A DNA stretch of 64,000 nt, taken from the NCBI GenBank assembly GCA_963794605.1, contig CAWCEN010000002.1, positions 1,426,001 to 1,490,000 of the forward strand. Direction: 5' to 3'. Shown one piece after another: positions 34,261 to 42,864 of the stretch. The notes beneath the pieces were generated by a model, which did no database searches, was not told where the DNA came from, and was given only the letters and a program-made list of their open reading frames with translations. This stretch comes from VAXT01 sp963794605. GTDB taxonomy: Bacteria; Actinomycetota; Thermoleophilia; Gaiellales; Gaiellaceae. A program made the position numbers and the translations under genes. Numbering within the stretch: position 1 is the stretch's first letter; every line of letters begins with the position of its first letter.

Positions 34261-36309
34261 ATCGCACCGACGGCGTTTTCCGAGACCTCCGAGCCGCAGG
34301 CGTGGCCCCGCCCGCGCGGCTTTCCGCGGCCAGAACGGCTTTCGCGCAGCGTCGACGCGCTTTCCGGTGTCGGTCCCGCGGTCACGAAGCGGCTGGGCAA
34401 GCTCGGCCTGCACACGATCGCCGACCTGCTCGAACACCGCCCGCACCGGTACGAGGCCGCCGCCGAAGAAGTGCGGATCGCGGACCTCCTGGCCGGCGAA
34501 CACGAGGTCGCGATCTCCGGCGAGGTCGTCCGGACGACCATTCGCCGGCCGCGGAGGCGGCTCGCGATCGTCCAGTCGCGGATCGCCGACGAGAGCGGCC
34601 AGATCACGGCCGTCTGGTTCAACCAGGCGTGGCTCGCCGACAAGCTCAAGCCGGGCACGCACGTCCGGCTCCGCGGGCACCTTCGGCGCAACGAGTTCAA
34701 CGTCCGCTCGTACGACCTGAACGGCGCCTCGGCGACAGCCGACTTCGCGCCCGTCTATCCCGCGACCGAGGACCTCACGGTCAAGAAGCTGCGCGAGGTG
34801 ATCGGACGCGCGCTGCCCCAAACACGCGATTTCCCGGATCCGGTGCCGGCCGGGGTCGCCGACGACATGCCCATTCGCGCCGACGCCCTGACCGCGCTGC
34901 ACGTGCCCCGCACCCCAGAGGACGCCGAGCTCGGCCGCAGGAGGCTCGCGTTCGAGGAGCTGCTCGTGCTCCAGGTCGGCCTCGCCCGCAGGCGCCGGGG
35001 GCGCGAGCGCGAGGAGGCTCCAGCGCTGGGCGAGCCGGGCGAGCTGACCGTCCGCTACCGCGATCTGCTCCCGTTCACGCTGACCTCCCACCAGGAGCGG
35101 GCCATCGAGGAGATCGACGCCGACCTCTCGCGCTCGATGCCGATGGAGCGCCTGCTGCAGGGCGAGGTCGGCTCCGGCAAGACGGTCGTCGCGCTCTACG
35201 CGTTGCTGCGGGCAGTCGAGTCGAGTCGGAAGGGCGCGCTCATGGCCCCGACCGAGACGCTCGCCGAGCAGCATTTCCTCACCCTCGAGGAGCCGTGCCG
35301 CGAGCTCGGCGTCGAGGTGGCGCTTCTCACGCGCTCGGTCAAGGACGACCCGGGGTCGGCGCAGATACTCGTCGGCACGCACGCGCTGATCCAGGAAGGA
35401 GTCGACCTGAGCGAAGTCGCAGTCGCGGTCGTCGACGAGCAACATCGGTTTGGGGTCGAGCAGCGCCGCGCCATCACCGGAGGCCGCACGCCCCATGTCC
35501 TGCACATGACCGCGACGCCGATCCCGCGCACGCTCGCGCTGACCGTCTACGGGGATCTCCAGGTGAGCGAGATCGCGAAGCCGCCCGCGAACCGCAAACC
35601 GGTCAAGACTGCGTGGGTCACGGAGGACCGCTCGAGCGAAGCGTATCGGCGGCTCCGCAAGCACCTCGACGACGGCAGGCAGGCGTACGTCGTTTGCCCG
35701 CTCATCGAGGAGTCGGAGACGAGCGTCGCCCGGGCGGCTGAACGCGAGGCGGAGCGGCTGCGCAAGGGCGAGCTGAAGGGTTACCGCGTCGGCCTGATGC
35801 ACGGGCGCCTGCGACCAGCCGACCGCCGTGAGCTGATGGCGCAGTTCAAGGCGCGGGAGCTCGACGTGCTCGTGGCGACGACCGTGATCGAGGTCGGCGT
35901 CGACGTCCCGAACGCGACGATCATGATCGTCCAGGAGGCTGATCGCTTCGGGCTCGCGCAGCTGCACCAGCTCCGCGGGCGCGTCGGTCGCGGAATCGAG
36001 CAGTCGTACTGCCTGCTGGTGTCGCGCGCGAAGGAAGAGCTGACCGAGTCCGCGCTTGCACGGCTCGAGGCGCTCGTTGCGTCGACCGACGGCTTCGAGC
36101 TCGCCGAGAAGGACCTCGAGATCCGCGGCGAGGGGCAGCTCCTGGGCTCGCGGCAGGCCGGCTTGTCGGACCTCCGGTTCACGCGCCTGCGCTCGGATCG
36201 AAAGCTGCTCGAGCGGGCGCGCGAGGTCGCGGACACGCTCGTCGACTACGAGGGGCCGCTGAACGACGAGGTCGACCGCATCTTCGCGGGCCAGGACGTG
36301 CAGGCCTGA
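34261..36309 (+). CDS. recG: ATP-dependent DNA helicase RecG (start codon ATC)
   Basis: About 682 residues. RecG remodels stalled forks and branched DNA. The wedge domain begins SVDALSGVGPAVTKRLGKLG, the helicase has Walker A GEVGSGKTVVA (about 300), DEQHRFG, TATPIPRTLAL, and the C-terminal motifs LHQLRGRVGRG and EGQLLGSRQ. From the TAG at 34231 to the wedge domain the frame has no ATG, GTG or TTG. The first GTG (34471) would remove the start of the wedge. ATC 34261 lies 7 bases after TATACT and gives a normal N-terminus (PTAFSETSEPQAWPRPRGFP). A C-for-G error at 34263 is the simple alternative. Confidence 0.9.
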   Translation: MAPTAFSETSEPQAWPRPRGFPRPERLSRSVDALSGVGPAVTKRLGKLGLHTIADLLEHRPHRYEAAAEEVRIADLLAGEHEVAISGEVVRTTIRRPRRRLAIVQSRIADESGQITAVWFNQAWLADKLKPGTHVRLRGHLRRNEFNVRSYDLNGASATADFAPVYPATEDLTVKKLREVIGRALPQTRDFPDPVPAGVADDMPIRADALTALHVPRTPEDAELGRRRLAFEELLVLQVGLARRRRGREREEAPALGEPGELTVRYRDLLPFTLTSHQERAIEEIDADLSRSMPMERLLQGEVGSGKTVVALYALLRAVESSRKGALMAPTETLAEQHFLTLEEPCRELGVEVALLTRSVKDDPGSAQILVGTHALIQEGVDLSEVAVAVVDEQHRFGVEQRRAITGGRTPHVLHMTATPIPRTLALTVYGDLQVSEIAKPPANRKPVKTAWVTEDRSSEAYRRLRKHLDDGRQAYVVCPLIEESETSVARAAEREAERLRKGELKGYRVGLMHGRLRPADRRELMAQFKARELDVLVATTVIEVGVDVPNATIMIVQEADRFGLAQLHQLRGRVGRGIEQSYCLLVSRAKEELTESALARLEALVASTDGFELAEKDLEIRGEGQLLGSRQAGLSDLRFTRLRSDRKLLERAREVADTLVDYEGPLNDEVDRIFAGQDVQA

Positions 36310-36617
36310 TGTCCTCGCGTGATTGGTTGACCGCGGTCGTGGTCGGCCTGATCCTCAGCGCGCTTCTGTTGATCTACTTCCCGGTTGCGTTGGCAGCCTC
36401 GCTTGCCACGGGCGCGTTCGCGGCAATCCGGGAGCTGCGCTCGCTCTGGCCGGTCGTGGTCGGCCTCGTTGCGGGCCTGGCCGCAGTCGCGTCCGACCTT
36501 GTGGCCAACCGGGAGCTCGTCGGCTTCCACCTCGCCGTCACGTTCACGATGTGCGCGCTCGCGTGGTCGGCGTGGTCGATCACGGGACGTCTGATCCGTG
36601 CGGATAATCGCGGGTAG
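36309..36617 (+). CDS. Small membrane protein
   Basis: 102 residues from ATG 36309, overlapping the recG stop by one base. Three hydrophobic helices (about 8-32, 45-65, 72-93). No motif recognised. Its 3' end overlaps the start of rsmD by 20 bases, so it is read together with recG and rsmD. Confidence 0.65.
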   Translation: MSSRDWLTAVVVGLILSALLLIYFPVALAASLATGAFAAIRELRSLWPVVVGLVAGLAAVASDLVANRELVGFHLAVTFTMCALAWSAWSITGRLIRADNRG

Positions 36618-37125
36618 CCGGAAAGGTGCGCGGATCTTCGCGCCCAGGGGCGAGACGCGTCCGACCGGAGACCGCGTCCGCGAGGCGGCGTTCAACCTGA
36701 TCGGGTCCGTCGACGAGATGGCCGTGCTCGACCTTTTCGCCGGCTCCGGTGCGATGGGGCTCGAGGCGCTCTCCCGCGGGGCCGAGACGGCCGTTTTCGT
36801 CGAGTCCGACAGAGAGGCGCAGCGCGCAATCGAGCGCAACCTCGACAAGCTCGGGCTCACAGGCGCGCGGATCGTCAAGACCGACGCGAAGCGCGCGCTG
36901 GCGGCAGAAGCAGCCTCTGGCAGTCGCTACGATCTCGTCCTCGTCGACCCGCCCTACCGGATGTTCGACTCCCTTCAGCCGACACTTGCCGCGTACCTCC
37001 CTGCGCTCCTCGCCGAGGACGGCCTGGTCGTGGTCGAGACGGACAAGCGTACGGAGCCCGAGCTGCCACTCACCGAGCGGACGAGCCGCACGTACGGCTC
37101 TGCGCGGCTCACACTGTTCGAATGA
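36598..37125 (+). CDS. rsmD: 16S rRNA (guanine966-N2)-methyltransferase RsmD
   Basis: 175 residues from GTG 36598. MRIIAGSRKGARIFAPRGETRPTGDRVREAAFN (given in part: RIIAGSRKG, TRPTGDRVREAAFN) is the standard RsmD start. SAM motif I is LDLFAGSGAMGLEALSRG and the catalytic motif is LVDPPYRM. It overlaps coaD (ATGA), a pairing found in most bacteria. Confidence 0.95.
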   Translation: MRIIAGSRKGARIFAPRGETRPTGDRVREAAFNLIGSVDEMAVLDLFAGSGAMGLEALSRGAETAVFVESDREAQRAIERNLDKLGLTGARIVKTDAKRALAAEAASGSRYDLVLVDPPYRMFDSLQPTLAAYLPALLAEDGLVVVETDKRTEPELPLTERTSRTYGSARLTLFE

Positions 37126-37652
37126 GGACCAACGATCTGCGCACGGCGATCTGCCCGGGCAGCTACGACCCGGTCACGCTCGGCCACCTCGACATCATCC
37201 GCCGCGCCGCGGCGATCTTCGACCGTGTCGTCGTCGGCGTCGTCCGCGAGCCGAGCCACAAGCAGACGATGTTCTCGGTCGAGGAGCGGGTCGCCTTCCT
37301 CGAGGAAGCGCTGCGCGACCAGGACAACGTCGAGGTGGACGTCTTCTCGGAGCTCGTCGTCGAGTTCGCGAAGCGCTGGGGCGCGAGGACGATGGTGAAG
37401 GGCCTGCGCGTGATCTCTGACTTCGAGTGGGAGTTTCAGATGAACCACCTGAACCGCACGCTGGCGCCGGACGTGGAGACCGTGTACCTGATGTCGAACC
37501 CGCAGTACAGCTTCGTCTCCTCGAGCGGCGTCAAGGAAGTCGCGTCGTTCGGTGGCAACGTCGACGAGCTCGTGCCCGAGCCGGTCGCGCGACGCTTCAA
37601 GGAGATGTTCCCGGCCGGTAAGCCCGGCGCGCCCGTATCGCCTCAGGAATGA
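37122..37652 (+). CDS. coaD: Phosphopantetheine adenylyltransferase
   Basis: 176 residues from ATG 37122. CoaD makes dephospho-CoA from ATP and phosphopantetheine. The nucleotidyltransferase motif is CPGSYDPVTLGHLDIIRRA, followed by MVKGLRVISDFEWEFQMNHL (in part) and the C-terminal signature FVSSSGVKEVASFGGNV. It overlaps rsmD and the next gene by 4 bases each. Confidence 0.96.
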   Translation: MRTNDLRTAICPGSYDPVTLGHLDIIRRAAAIFDRVVVGVVREPSHKQTMFSVEERVAFLEEALRDQDNVEVDVFSELVVEFAKRWGARTMVKGLRVISDFEWEFQMNHLNRTLAPDVETVYLMSNPQYSFVSSSGVKEVASFGGNVDELVPEPVARRFKEMFPAGKPGAPVSPQE

Positions 37653-38542
37653 GCCGCCGGCTCCGGATCATTGTCATCCTCGCCGGGCTCGTCGTCCTGG
37701 CGGCCGTCGCCGCCGCGATCGGCTTTGCATTCACGCGCGACGACGGGCCCCACGAGCCACGCTACCCGGGTCGGATCGCGGTCCGGGCGGGCTGCGGGCT
37801 CCGGCACACGTTCTTCGACGGGACCGATCCGCAAAACATGTGCCTGACGAACGTGTTCGACACGGTCAGCGTCTCCCGGAACGGGGAAAAGCTCGCCCGG
37901 GACACGACCGGCGGCACGTCGATCACGGTCTCCGAGGCGGACGCCTCGAACCCGGTCAGCACGCCGGTCCCGCTCGGGTCGAACGTTGCGCCGAGCCTCT
38001 CGCCCGACGGAAGGAAGATCGCGTTCCTCCACTCGGCGCGGAACGACGGCAAGTACGACATCTGGGTCACCTCGACTACGGTCGCGGACAGCGAGCAGGA
38101 GACGAACACGCGCAACGTCTCCGACGTCGTCTGGTCACCGACGAGCGACTGGCTTGCGTACGTCCAGAACTGGTCAGAGGACACGCTCGAAGGGCAGATC
38201 TCGCTCGTGCACCCGAACGGAGACGATCCGCACACGGTCATCCAGGGCGACGCGCCGGACTGGTCGCCGGACGGGAAGAGGCTCGTTTACGTCCACAACG
38301 GCTCGATCTGGACGGTCAACGCGGACGGTTCGGATGCGCGGCGCCTGATCCCGAACGCCCACTCGCCGGCGTGGTCGCGCGACGGCGAGATGATCGCCTT
38401 CATGCGCACGGACAAATGCGGCCGGAACATCTGCCCCGAGCACGCGTACTACGCCTTCGCGAACGGTACCGATCCGCATCGGGTCGGTCCTGCGTACCTG
38501 AGCGAGCGCCAGATCGTGTGGTTGCCCGATCCCTTCGAATAG
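37649..38542 (+). CDS. Membrane-anchored TolB-like beta-propeller protein
   Basis: 297 residues from ATG 37649. One N-terminal transmembrane helix (about 6-27) is followed by an extracellular domain with PD40/WD40-like repeats: APSLSPDGRKIAFLHS, DVVWSPTSDWLAYVQN, APDWSPDGKRLVYVHN and SPAWSRDGEMIAFMRT. Four Cys residues may form two disulfides. It probably binds a ligand or protein outside the cell. Co-translated with coaD (ATGA). Confidence 0.78.
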   Translation: MSRRLRIIVILAGLVVLAAVAAAIGFAFTRDDGPHEPRYPGRIAVRAGCGLRHTFFDGTDPQNMCLTNVFDTVSVSRNGEKLARDTTGGTSITVSEADASNPVSTPVPLGSNVAPSLSPDGRKIAFLHSARNDGKYDIWVTSTTVADSEQETNTRNVSDVVWSPTSDWLAYVQNWSEDTLEGQISLVHPNGDDPHTVIQGDAPDWSPDGKRLVYVHNGSIWTVNADGSDARRLIPNAHSPAWSRDGEMIAFMRTDKCGRNICPEHAYYAFANGTDPHRVGPAYLSERQIVWLPDPFE

Positions 38543-38564
38543 CGGGTCTTCCGAGCCTAGGCAT

Positions 38565-38570
38565 TAGACT
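38565..38570 (+). promoter_or_regulatory. -10 box (TAGACT) for the 38577 gene
   Basis: TAGACT is 6 bases before ATG 38577, consistent with a leaderless transcript. Confidence 0.45.
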
Positions 38571-38576
38571 GAGCCC

Positions 38577-39083
38577 ATGGACGTCCTCGTTCTGATCGAC
38601 AAGCTCGACGACCTCGTTCACAACGCGAAGGCCGTTCCCCTGACCGATCAGGTCCGGATCGATCGCGAGGAGATCTACGAGATCCTCGACCAGATGCGCG
38701 CCACCATCCCCGAGGAGATCAAGCAGGCGCGCTGGATCGTCAAGGAGCGCCAAGAGATGCTGGCCGAGGCCAAGCGGGAGTGTGACCGGCTGCTCGGCGA
38801 GGCGCGCGAGCAGGCGACCCGCGAGGCGTCCCAGACCGAGATCGTCAAGCTCGCGGAGCGGCAGGCTCAGGACATCCTCGAGGACGCTCGGCGCCAGGCA
38901 CGCGAGACGCGGCTCGAGATGGAGGACTGGGCCGACTCGATCCTGTCGACGCTCGAGGTCAATCTCGACAAGTTCCTCGGCGCGGTGAAGCGGGGCCGCG
39001 AGCGGCTGCACGAGCGCTCGCAGGAGACGGTGGTCGCCGGTGTCGGCGCCCCTGGCTCCGACAACGAAGAGCCGCCCTATTAA
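38577..39083 (+). CDS. Coiled-coil protein, DivIVA/AtpB-like
   Basis: 168 residues from ATG 38577. The start VLVLIDKLDDLVHNAKAVPL, then VRIDREEIYEILDQMR, resembles the small conserved actinobacterial proteins that precede DUF177-rpmF. A long charged coiled coil covers about 45-145 (IKQARWIVKERQEMLAEAKR and so on). The type resembles the stalk of ATP synthase subunit b or DivIVA-like scaffolds. Function unproved; location next to coaD and the envelope/lipid cluster suggests a cell-envelope scaffold. Confidence 0.7.
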   Translation: MDVLVLIDKLDDLVHNAKAVPLTDQVRIDREEIYEILDQMRATIPEEIKQARWIVKERQEMLAEAKRECDRLLGEAREQATREASQTEIVKLAERQAQDILEDARRQARETRLEMEDWADSILSTLEVNLDKFLGAVKRGRERLHERSQETVVAGVGAPGSDNEEPPY

Positions 39084-39146
39084 GTGAGTGGCCATAGGAG
39101 CGGCCGCGGTCGGCTTCGCCTCCGCTTCGAGAACGAGGTCCGGCGC

Positions 39147-39152
39147 TAACCT
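39147..39152 (+). promoter_or_regulatory. -10 box (TAACCT) for the DUF177 gene
   Basis: TAACCT is 7 bases before ATG 39160 and decides between this ATG and an in-frame one at 39088. Confidence 0.4.
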
Positions 39153-39159
39153 CCTTGGC

Positions 39160-39666
39160 ATGACCAGCTTCAGCTTGCGCTCACTGCGGCTGAGGCCGGG
39201 CGAGGAGCACCGCGAGCCGAAGGAGATCGAGCTCGAGCCGATTTCGCTCGGCGGTCAGCGCTACCTGCCTGTGCCCGCCAAGGTGCCTTCCGAGCTCGTA
39301 GTCAGCCGTGCGCAGTCGGGCACGGTCTTCGAGCTGCGCTACAAGACCCGCCTGCACGGCCCCTGTTACCGCTGCCTGGCGGATGCCGTCGTCGACATCG
39401 ACGCCTCGGCGCGCGAGTACCAGGCAACCGATCCCGAGTCGGACGAGCTGAGCACGCCGTACGTCGAGGACGACCGGCTCGACCTGACGGCCTGGGCCCG
39501 CGACGCGCTCGTACTTGAGCTGCCGGACAAGATCCTCTGCCGCATCGACTGCGCGGGGCTCTGCCCGGTGTGCGGCCGTGACCTGAACAACGATCCGCAC
39601 GGCCACGACGACGAGGAGCTCGACTCGCGCTGGGCCGCGCTCAGCGAGCTGCGAGACAAGCTCTAG
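39160..39666 (+). CDS. DUF177 (YceD) family protein
   Basis: 168 residues from ATG 39160. It shows the YceD pattern: FELRYKTRLHGPCYRCLADAV (in part) and, near the end, LCRIDCAGLCPVCGRDLNND with four Cys that could bind zinc. YceD proteins are linked to 23S rRNA and L32 and normally lie directly upstream of rpmF. Here 3.2 kb of other genes separates it from rpmF. An in-frame ATG at 39088 lacks family sequence. Confidence 0.88.
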   Translation: MTSFSLRSLRLRPGEEHREPKEIELEPISLGGQRYLPVPAKVPSELVVSRAQSGTVFELRYKTRLHGPCYRCLADAVVDIDASAREYQATDPESDELSTPYVEDDRLDLTAWARDALVLELPDKILCRIDCAGLCPVCGRDLNNDPHGHDDEELDSRWAALSELRDKL

Positions 39667-39671
39667 AACTT

Positions 39672-39989
39672 TTAGTCGTCGTCGCCGCGGCGGCCGCGCC
39701 CGCGGCCGGAGCCGCCGCCTGAGCCGCCGTGGTCGTCGCCCGGCTCGACGGTCGTGCTCGGAGGAGGAGGCGGAGGAGGCGGAGGAGGAGGCACGACGCG
39801 CTTGCGCTTCGGCGCCGGTGTCTTCGTCGTCTTCGTGGGCGTGGGGGCGAGCGAGCCCGGCGGCGTCTTGAGCTTCGTCACCGGCAGCCCGACCTGATCG
39901 CGCGAGACCACGTAGGCGGCATAGCCAAGCGACGCGGCTCCGAAGAGGCCGGCGATGGCGACCGCGAGCACTGTGAGCGTCGTTCGCAT
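39672..39989 (-). CDS. Exported Pro-rich protein with Gly/Asp tail
   Basis: 105 residues. A signal-peptide-like hydrophobic start (about 4-27) is followed by KLKTPPGSLAPTPTKTTKTP, a basic piece KRKRVV, a run of 11 prolines and a tail DDHGGSGGGSGRGRGRRGDDD-like region (given in part). It is likely secreted or anchored. The poly-Pro run would need elongation factor P. It is the last gene of a minus-strand run downstream of a histidine kinase. Confidence 0.65.
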   Translation of the reverse strand: MRTTLTVLAVAIAGLFGAASLGYAAYVVSRDQVGLPVTKLKTPPGSLAPTPTKTTKTPAPKRKRVVPPPPPPPPPPPSTTVEPGDDHGGSGGGSGRGRGRRGDDD

Positions 39990-40000
39990 CTGGAGCCAGT

Positions 40001-41419
40001 CTAGGAGCGGGCGCCTATTGGTTCGCCCAGCTCAGGGTTAGGAGTTGGTAAAGCATCGCCGGCGGGCAGCCGGATCTCGGCGCGTGTGCCGCCTTCCGGC
40101 CTCGCGTTGAGGCTCGCCTCCCCGCCCCAGCGCTGCGCGAGCGTCTGGACGATCGCGAGCCCCAGGCCGGTGCCCGAGGAGCTCTTGCCCGCACTCCCGC
40201 GCCTGAAGCGCTCGAACACGGCCCTCTCCTCGCCGGGCGCGATCCCGGGGCCGTCGTCGAGGACCGCGAGGTAGGCGTCCGCGCCCTCGCGGCCGAACTC
40301 GATCGTGACCGAGCTCCCTTCCGGTGAGTAGTGGAGCGCGTTCTCGATCAGGTTGTCGAGGATGATCGCGAGGTCGTCCTCGACCGCGAGCACGACCACG
40401 TCCTCGCCGGCCTCGAGGAGGAGCCGCTGGCCGAGCTGCTCGGACCGGGCCTCCCAGCGCTCGTGCGCGTGCTTCGAGGCGAGGCCGAGCGAGACGAGCC
40501 TGCCCGTGACGCGGGTCTGTCCCTCACGGGCGAGCATGAGCAGCGTGTTCAGCAGGCGCGCCAGCCGGTCGACCTCCTGCTCGGCCGCGGTGAGCTCGCG
40601 CTCGAGCTCTGGGCTGTCGGCTTTCGCGGCTGCGGATTCGAGGCGCAGCCGTAGACCGGTCAGCGGAGTCCGCAGCTGGTGCGAGGCGTTCGAGACGAAC
40701 TCGCGCTGGGCCGCGAGGACGGTGCCGATGCGCTCCGTCATGTCGTTGAAGGCGATCGTCACCTCGCGCTGCTCGGTCGCCCCCGTCACCTCCGCCCGCG
40801 CCTCGAGGTCGCCCTCCTCGACCCGCCGGGCGGTCGCGGCGAGCTTGCGCAGCGGTCGTGAGAGCGAGTCTGCGAGGAACCATGCGAGCACGAGCCCGAG
40901 GCCGAGCGCTGCGGCACCGATCGCGGCGAATGCGAGCACGCTGCGGCGAACGCGGTCGTGCACCGCTCCCATGCTCTGGGTGACGCGGACGGCCCCGGCC
41001 ACTCGCCCCGCGTCGGTCACCGGAACGGCGCTGTACAGGATGTCTTCGCCGAGCGTGTCGCTGTGGCGCGTGCCCTGCGCGGTCCGACCGGTGAGCGCGA
41101 TCCGGATCTCGGGCCGGCTCGCGAACGACCTCCGCGGGCTCCCGGCCGAGTCTGCACGCAACATGCCGGTCGAGTCGACGACGATCACACGTGCGCCGAG
41201 CTGGGACGCTGCCTGGTCCGCGATCCTCCGGAGCTGCGCCGGGTGGTTCATCGAGCCCGACGCCTGCGCGGCGACGATGTGCGCCTGGCCCGCGGCGTCG
41301 TTCCGAACCTCCGCGTCGACGCGGCTCCTGAGGTTCAGCGCCAGCGGGACCTCGAGCGCGATCACGATCAGCAGGAAGCCGTATGCAAAGGCCAGGAGCA
41401 GCCTGAGCCGAAGGCTCAC
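40001..41419 (-). CDS. OmpR-type sensor histidine kinase
   Basis: 472 residues. Transmembrane helices at about 7-28 and 163-184 bracket an extracellular sensor of about 130 residues. A HAMP domain (about 185-235) leads to the HisKA box with His in FVSNASHQLRTPLTGL, then the N box NLIENALHYSP, G1 LDDGPGI and G2 GTGLGLAIVQTLAQRWGG. GTG/ATG start at 41419 overlaps the end of the response regulator by 4 bases, so the two are co-translated. The signal is unknown; the flanking exported proteins are candidate targets. Confidence 0.93.
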   Translation of the reverse strand: MSLRLRLLLAFAYGFLLIVIALEVPLALNLRSRVDAEVRNDAAGQAHIVAAQASGSMNHPAQLRRIADQAASQLGARVIVVDSTGMLRADSAGSPRRSFASRPEIRIALTGRTAQGTRHSDTLGEDILYSAVPVTDAGRVAGAVRVTQSMGAVHDRVRRSVLAFAAIGAAALGLGLVLAWFLADSLSRPLRKLAATARRVEEGDLEARAEVTGATEQREVTIAFNDMTERIGTVLAAQREFVSNASHQLRTPLTGLRLRLESAAAKADSPELERELTAAEQEVDRLARLLNTLLMLAREGQTRVTGRLVSLGLASKHAHERWEARSEQLGQRLLLEAGEDVVVLAVEDDLAIILDNLIENALHYSPEGSSVTIEFGREGADAYLAVLDDGPGIAPGEERAVFERFRRGSAGKSSSGTGLGLAIVQTLAQRWGGEASLNARPEGGTRAEIRLPAGDALPTPNPELGEPIGARS

Positions 41420-42120
41420 AGCTCGTCGGGCGAGGTGAAGCGGAAGCCGACCCCGCGAACGGTGTGCAGGAACCGCGGCTCGCTCGAGTCGTCGCCCAGC
41501 TTGCGCCGCAGACCGCTGACGTGGACGTCGAGCGTCTTCGTCGAGCCGAACCAGTTCGTGTCCCAGACGTCCTCGAGCGCCTGCTCGCGCGTCACGACGG
41601 AGCCGGCGTTCTGCATCAGGAGCTGGAGGAGCTCGAACTCCTTCCGGCTCAGCTCGAGCACCTGGCCGTCCTTCGTGGCCTCGCGCTTGGCCGGGTCGAG
41701 GCGGAGCTCACCGATCACGATCGGCTTGGCCTCGTCGCGGCCCGGAGACGACTCGGTGCGCCGGAGCACGGCGCGGATGCGCGCGACCACTTCCCGTGCG
41801 CTGAACGGCTTGACCACGTAGTCGTCCGCGCCGAGCTCGAGCCCGACGATCCGGTCCGCCTCCTCGCCGCGGGCGGTCAGCATGATGATCGGCACCTGGG
41901 AGCGCTGCCGGAGCTCGCGGCAGACGTCGAGGCCGGACCCATCCGGGAGCATCACATCGAGGAGGACGAGGTCGGGCTCGAGCCGCAAGGCGAGCCGGAG
42001 CGACTCGGCGACCGTGCCGGCGACCTTCGTCTCGAAGCCCTCGCGGGCGATCGCCTCCGCGAGCGGTTCGGCGATCGACGGCTCGTCCTCGACGAGCAGA
42101 ACCGTGCGTTTGCGCTGCAC
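41416..42120 (-). CDS. OmpR-family response regulator
   Basis: 234 residues from GTG 42120. The receiver (about 6-118) has VEDEPSI, phospho-acceptor Asp in LVLLDVMLPDGSG, Thr in MLTARG and Lys in VVKPFSARE. The winged-helix domain (about 135-232) has LSRKEFELLQLLMQN and VHVSGLRRKLGDD, then VRGVGFRF. It is the first gene of the kinase pair. The region upstream holds a two-hairpin repeat and the opposing end of the exported protein gene. Confidence 0.94.
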   Translation of the reverse strand: MQRKRTVLLVEDEPSIAEPLAEAIAREGFETKVAGTVAESLRLALRLEPDLVLLDVMLPDGSGLDVCRELRQRSQVPIIMLTARGEEADRIVGLELGADDYVVKPFSAREVVARIRAVLRRTESSPGRDEAKPIVIGELRLDPAKREATKDGQVLELSRKEFELLQLLMQNAGSVVTREQALEDVWDTNWFGSTKTLDVHVSGLRRKLGDDSSEPRFLHTVRGVGFRFTSPDEL

Positions 42121-42159
42121 GTCGGCATTTTGCCCGCTCCACGGAAAAGCGAAGCGGCC

Positions 42160-42207
42160 CATTCTCGGCTGCAGGCGCAGCCGAGAATGTCGAGCCGCAC
42201 CGCGGCG
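42160..42207 (+). repeat. Two-hairpin intergenic element, copy 2
   Basis: A 13-bp perfect stem CATTCTCGGCTGC-AGGC-GCAGCCGAGAATG (42160-42189) is followed by TCGA and a short GCCGC-ACC-GCGGC hairpin (42194-42206). The arms CATTxTCG/CGAxAATG and the linker TCGAGCCGC are shared with the element at 969-1012. It lies between the response regulator and the exported protein gene. Confidence 0.7.
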
Positions 42208-42241
42208 AGACCTTAAGGCGCTGGCCGCGGGTTGGAGAAGC

Positions 42242-42721
42242 TCAGTCGTCGCTTCCCCCGCCGTGGCCGGAGTTGCCTCCGCCGTGGCCGGAGCTTCCGC
42301 CATCGTCGCCGGACTCACCGCTGCCGCCATGGCCGCGGTTCTGCCGATGATGGCCGTTGTCGTCGACGCCGTCGTCCGCGCCTCGATCGTCCACGCCCGC
42401 ACCGACGCCCGTGCAGCGCGGATCGTTCGCGTGCTCGGCCTCGTCACATGGGCCGCTGATGTCCTCGACACCCTGATCGTCGTCTACTCGAGGCGCGGCG
42501 CCGGTACCCGTGCACCGCGGATCGTTCGCATGCTCTGCCTCGTCGCACGGCCCGCTCACGTCCTCGGCGCCCTGAGCATCGTCGCCGGTCGTAGTCGTGG
42601 TCGCGAGGGTCGGCGTCTCGATCGTCGGCGTGTCGCTGCTCGAGCCGCTCGTGAGCGTTCCAGCGGTCGCGACACCGGCGAAAACGAGAATTGCGCTGAT
42701 GATGATCGCTGCCTTCGTCAA
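42242..42721 (-). CDS. Exported acidic repeat protein with His/Gly-rich tail
   Basis: 159 residues from TTG 42721, which has an AAGGAG ribosome-binding site about 8 bases upstream and gives the signal-like start TKAAIIISAILVFAGVATAG. After a Thr-rich linker there are two near-identical units, each with SGPCDEAEHANDPRCTG, preceded by GAEDV or GVEDI. Each unit has two Cys. The C-terminus is rich in Gly, His, Asp and Ser (GHHRQNRGHGGSG, then GHGGGNSGHGGGSDD). The composition suggests metal or cation binding outside the cell. It is not in a known family. Confidence 0.7.
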   Translation of the reverse strand: MTKAAIIISAILVFAGVATAGTLTSGSSSDTPTIETPTLATTTTTGDDAQGAEDVSGPCDEAEHANDPRCTGTGAAPRVDDDQGVEDISGPCDEAEHANDPRCTGVGAGVDDRGADDGVDDNGHHRQNRGHGGSGESGDDGGSSGHGGGNSGHGGGSDD

Positions 42722-42847
42722 GTTCCTCACTCCTTCCAAATGGGTCGTTCTTCGTGTGCTTCGAGTGTTCCCGAAGGCGCTTCAAGCGCGGGCTATGCCA
42801 AGGCAAAGCCTCGGTAAAACCTGAGCCGTGGGAAAAGCGGCTGCGGC

Positions 42848-42853
42848 TATACT
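42848..42853 (+). promoter_or_regulatory. -10 box (TATACT) for rpmF
   Basis: GGCTATACT is 11 bases before ATG 42865, giving a leader of only a few bases. It restarts transcription of the rpmF-plsX-acpP-rnc run after the inserted genes. Confidence 0.5.
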
Positions 42854-42864
42854 GCGCGGCCGCT

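Noticed and set aside
33592..35967. A 791-codon minus-strand open frame opposite the CNNM gene and recG
   Set aside because: It spans two well-identified genes on the other strand and has antisense composition.
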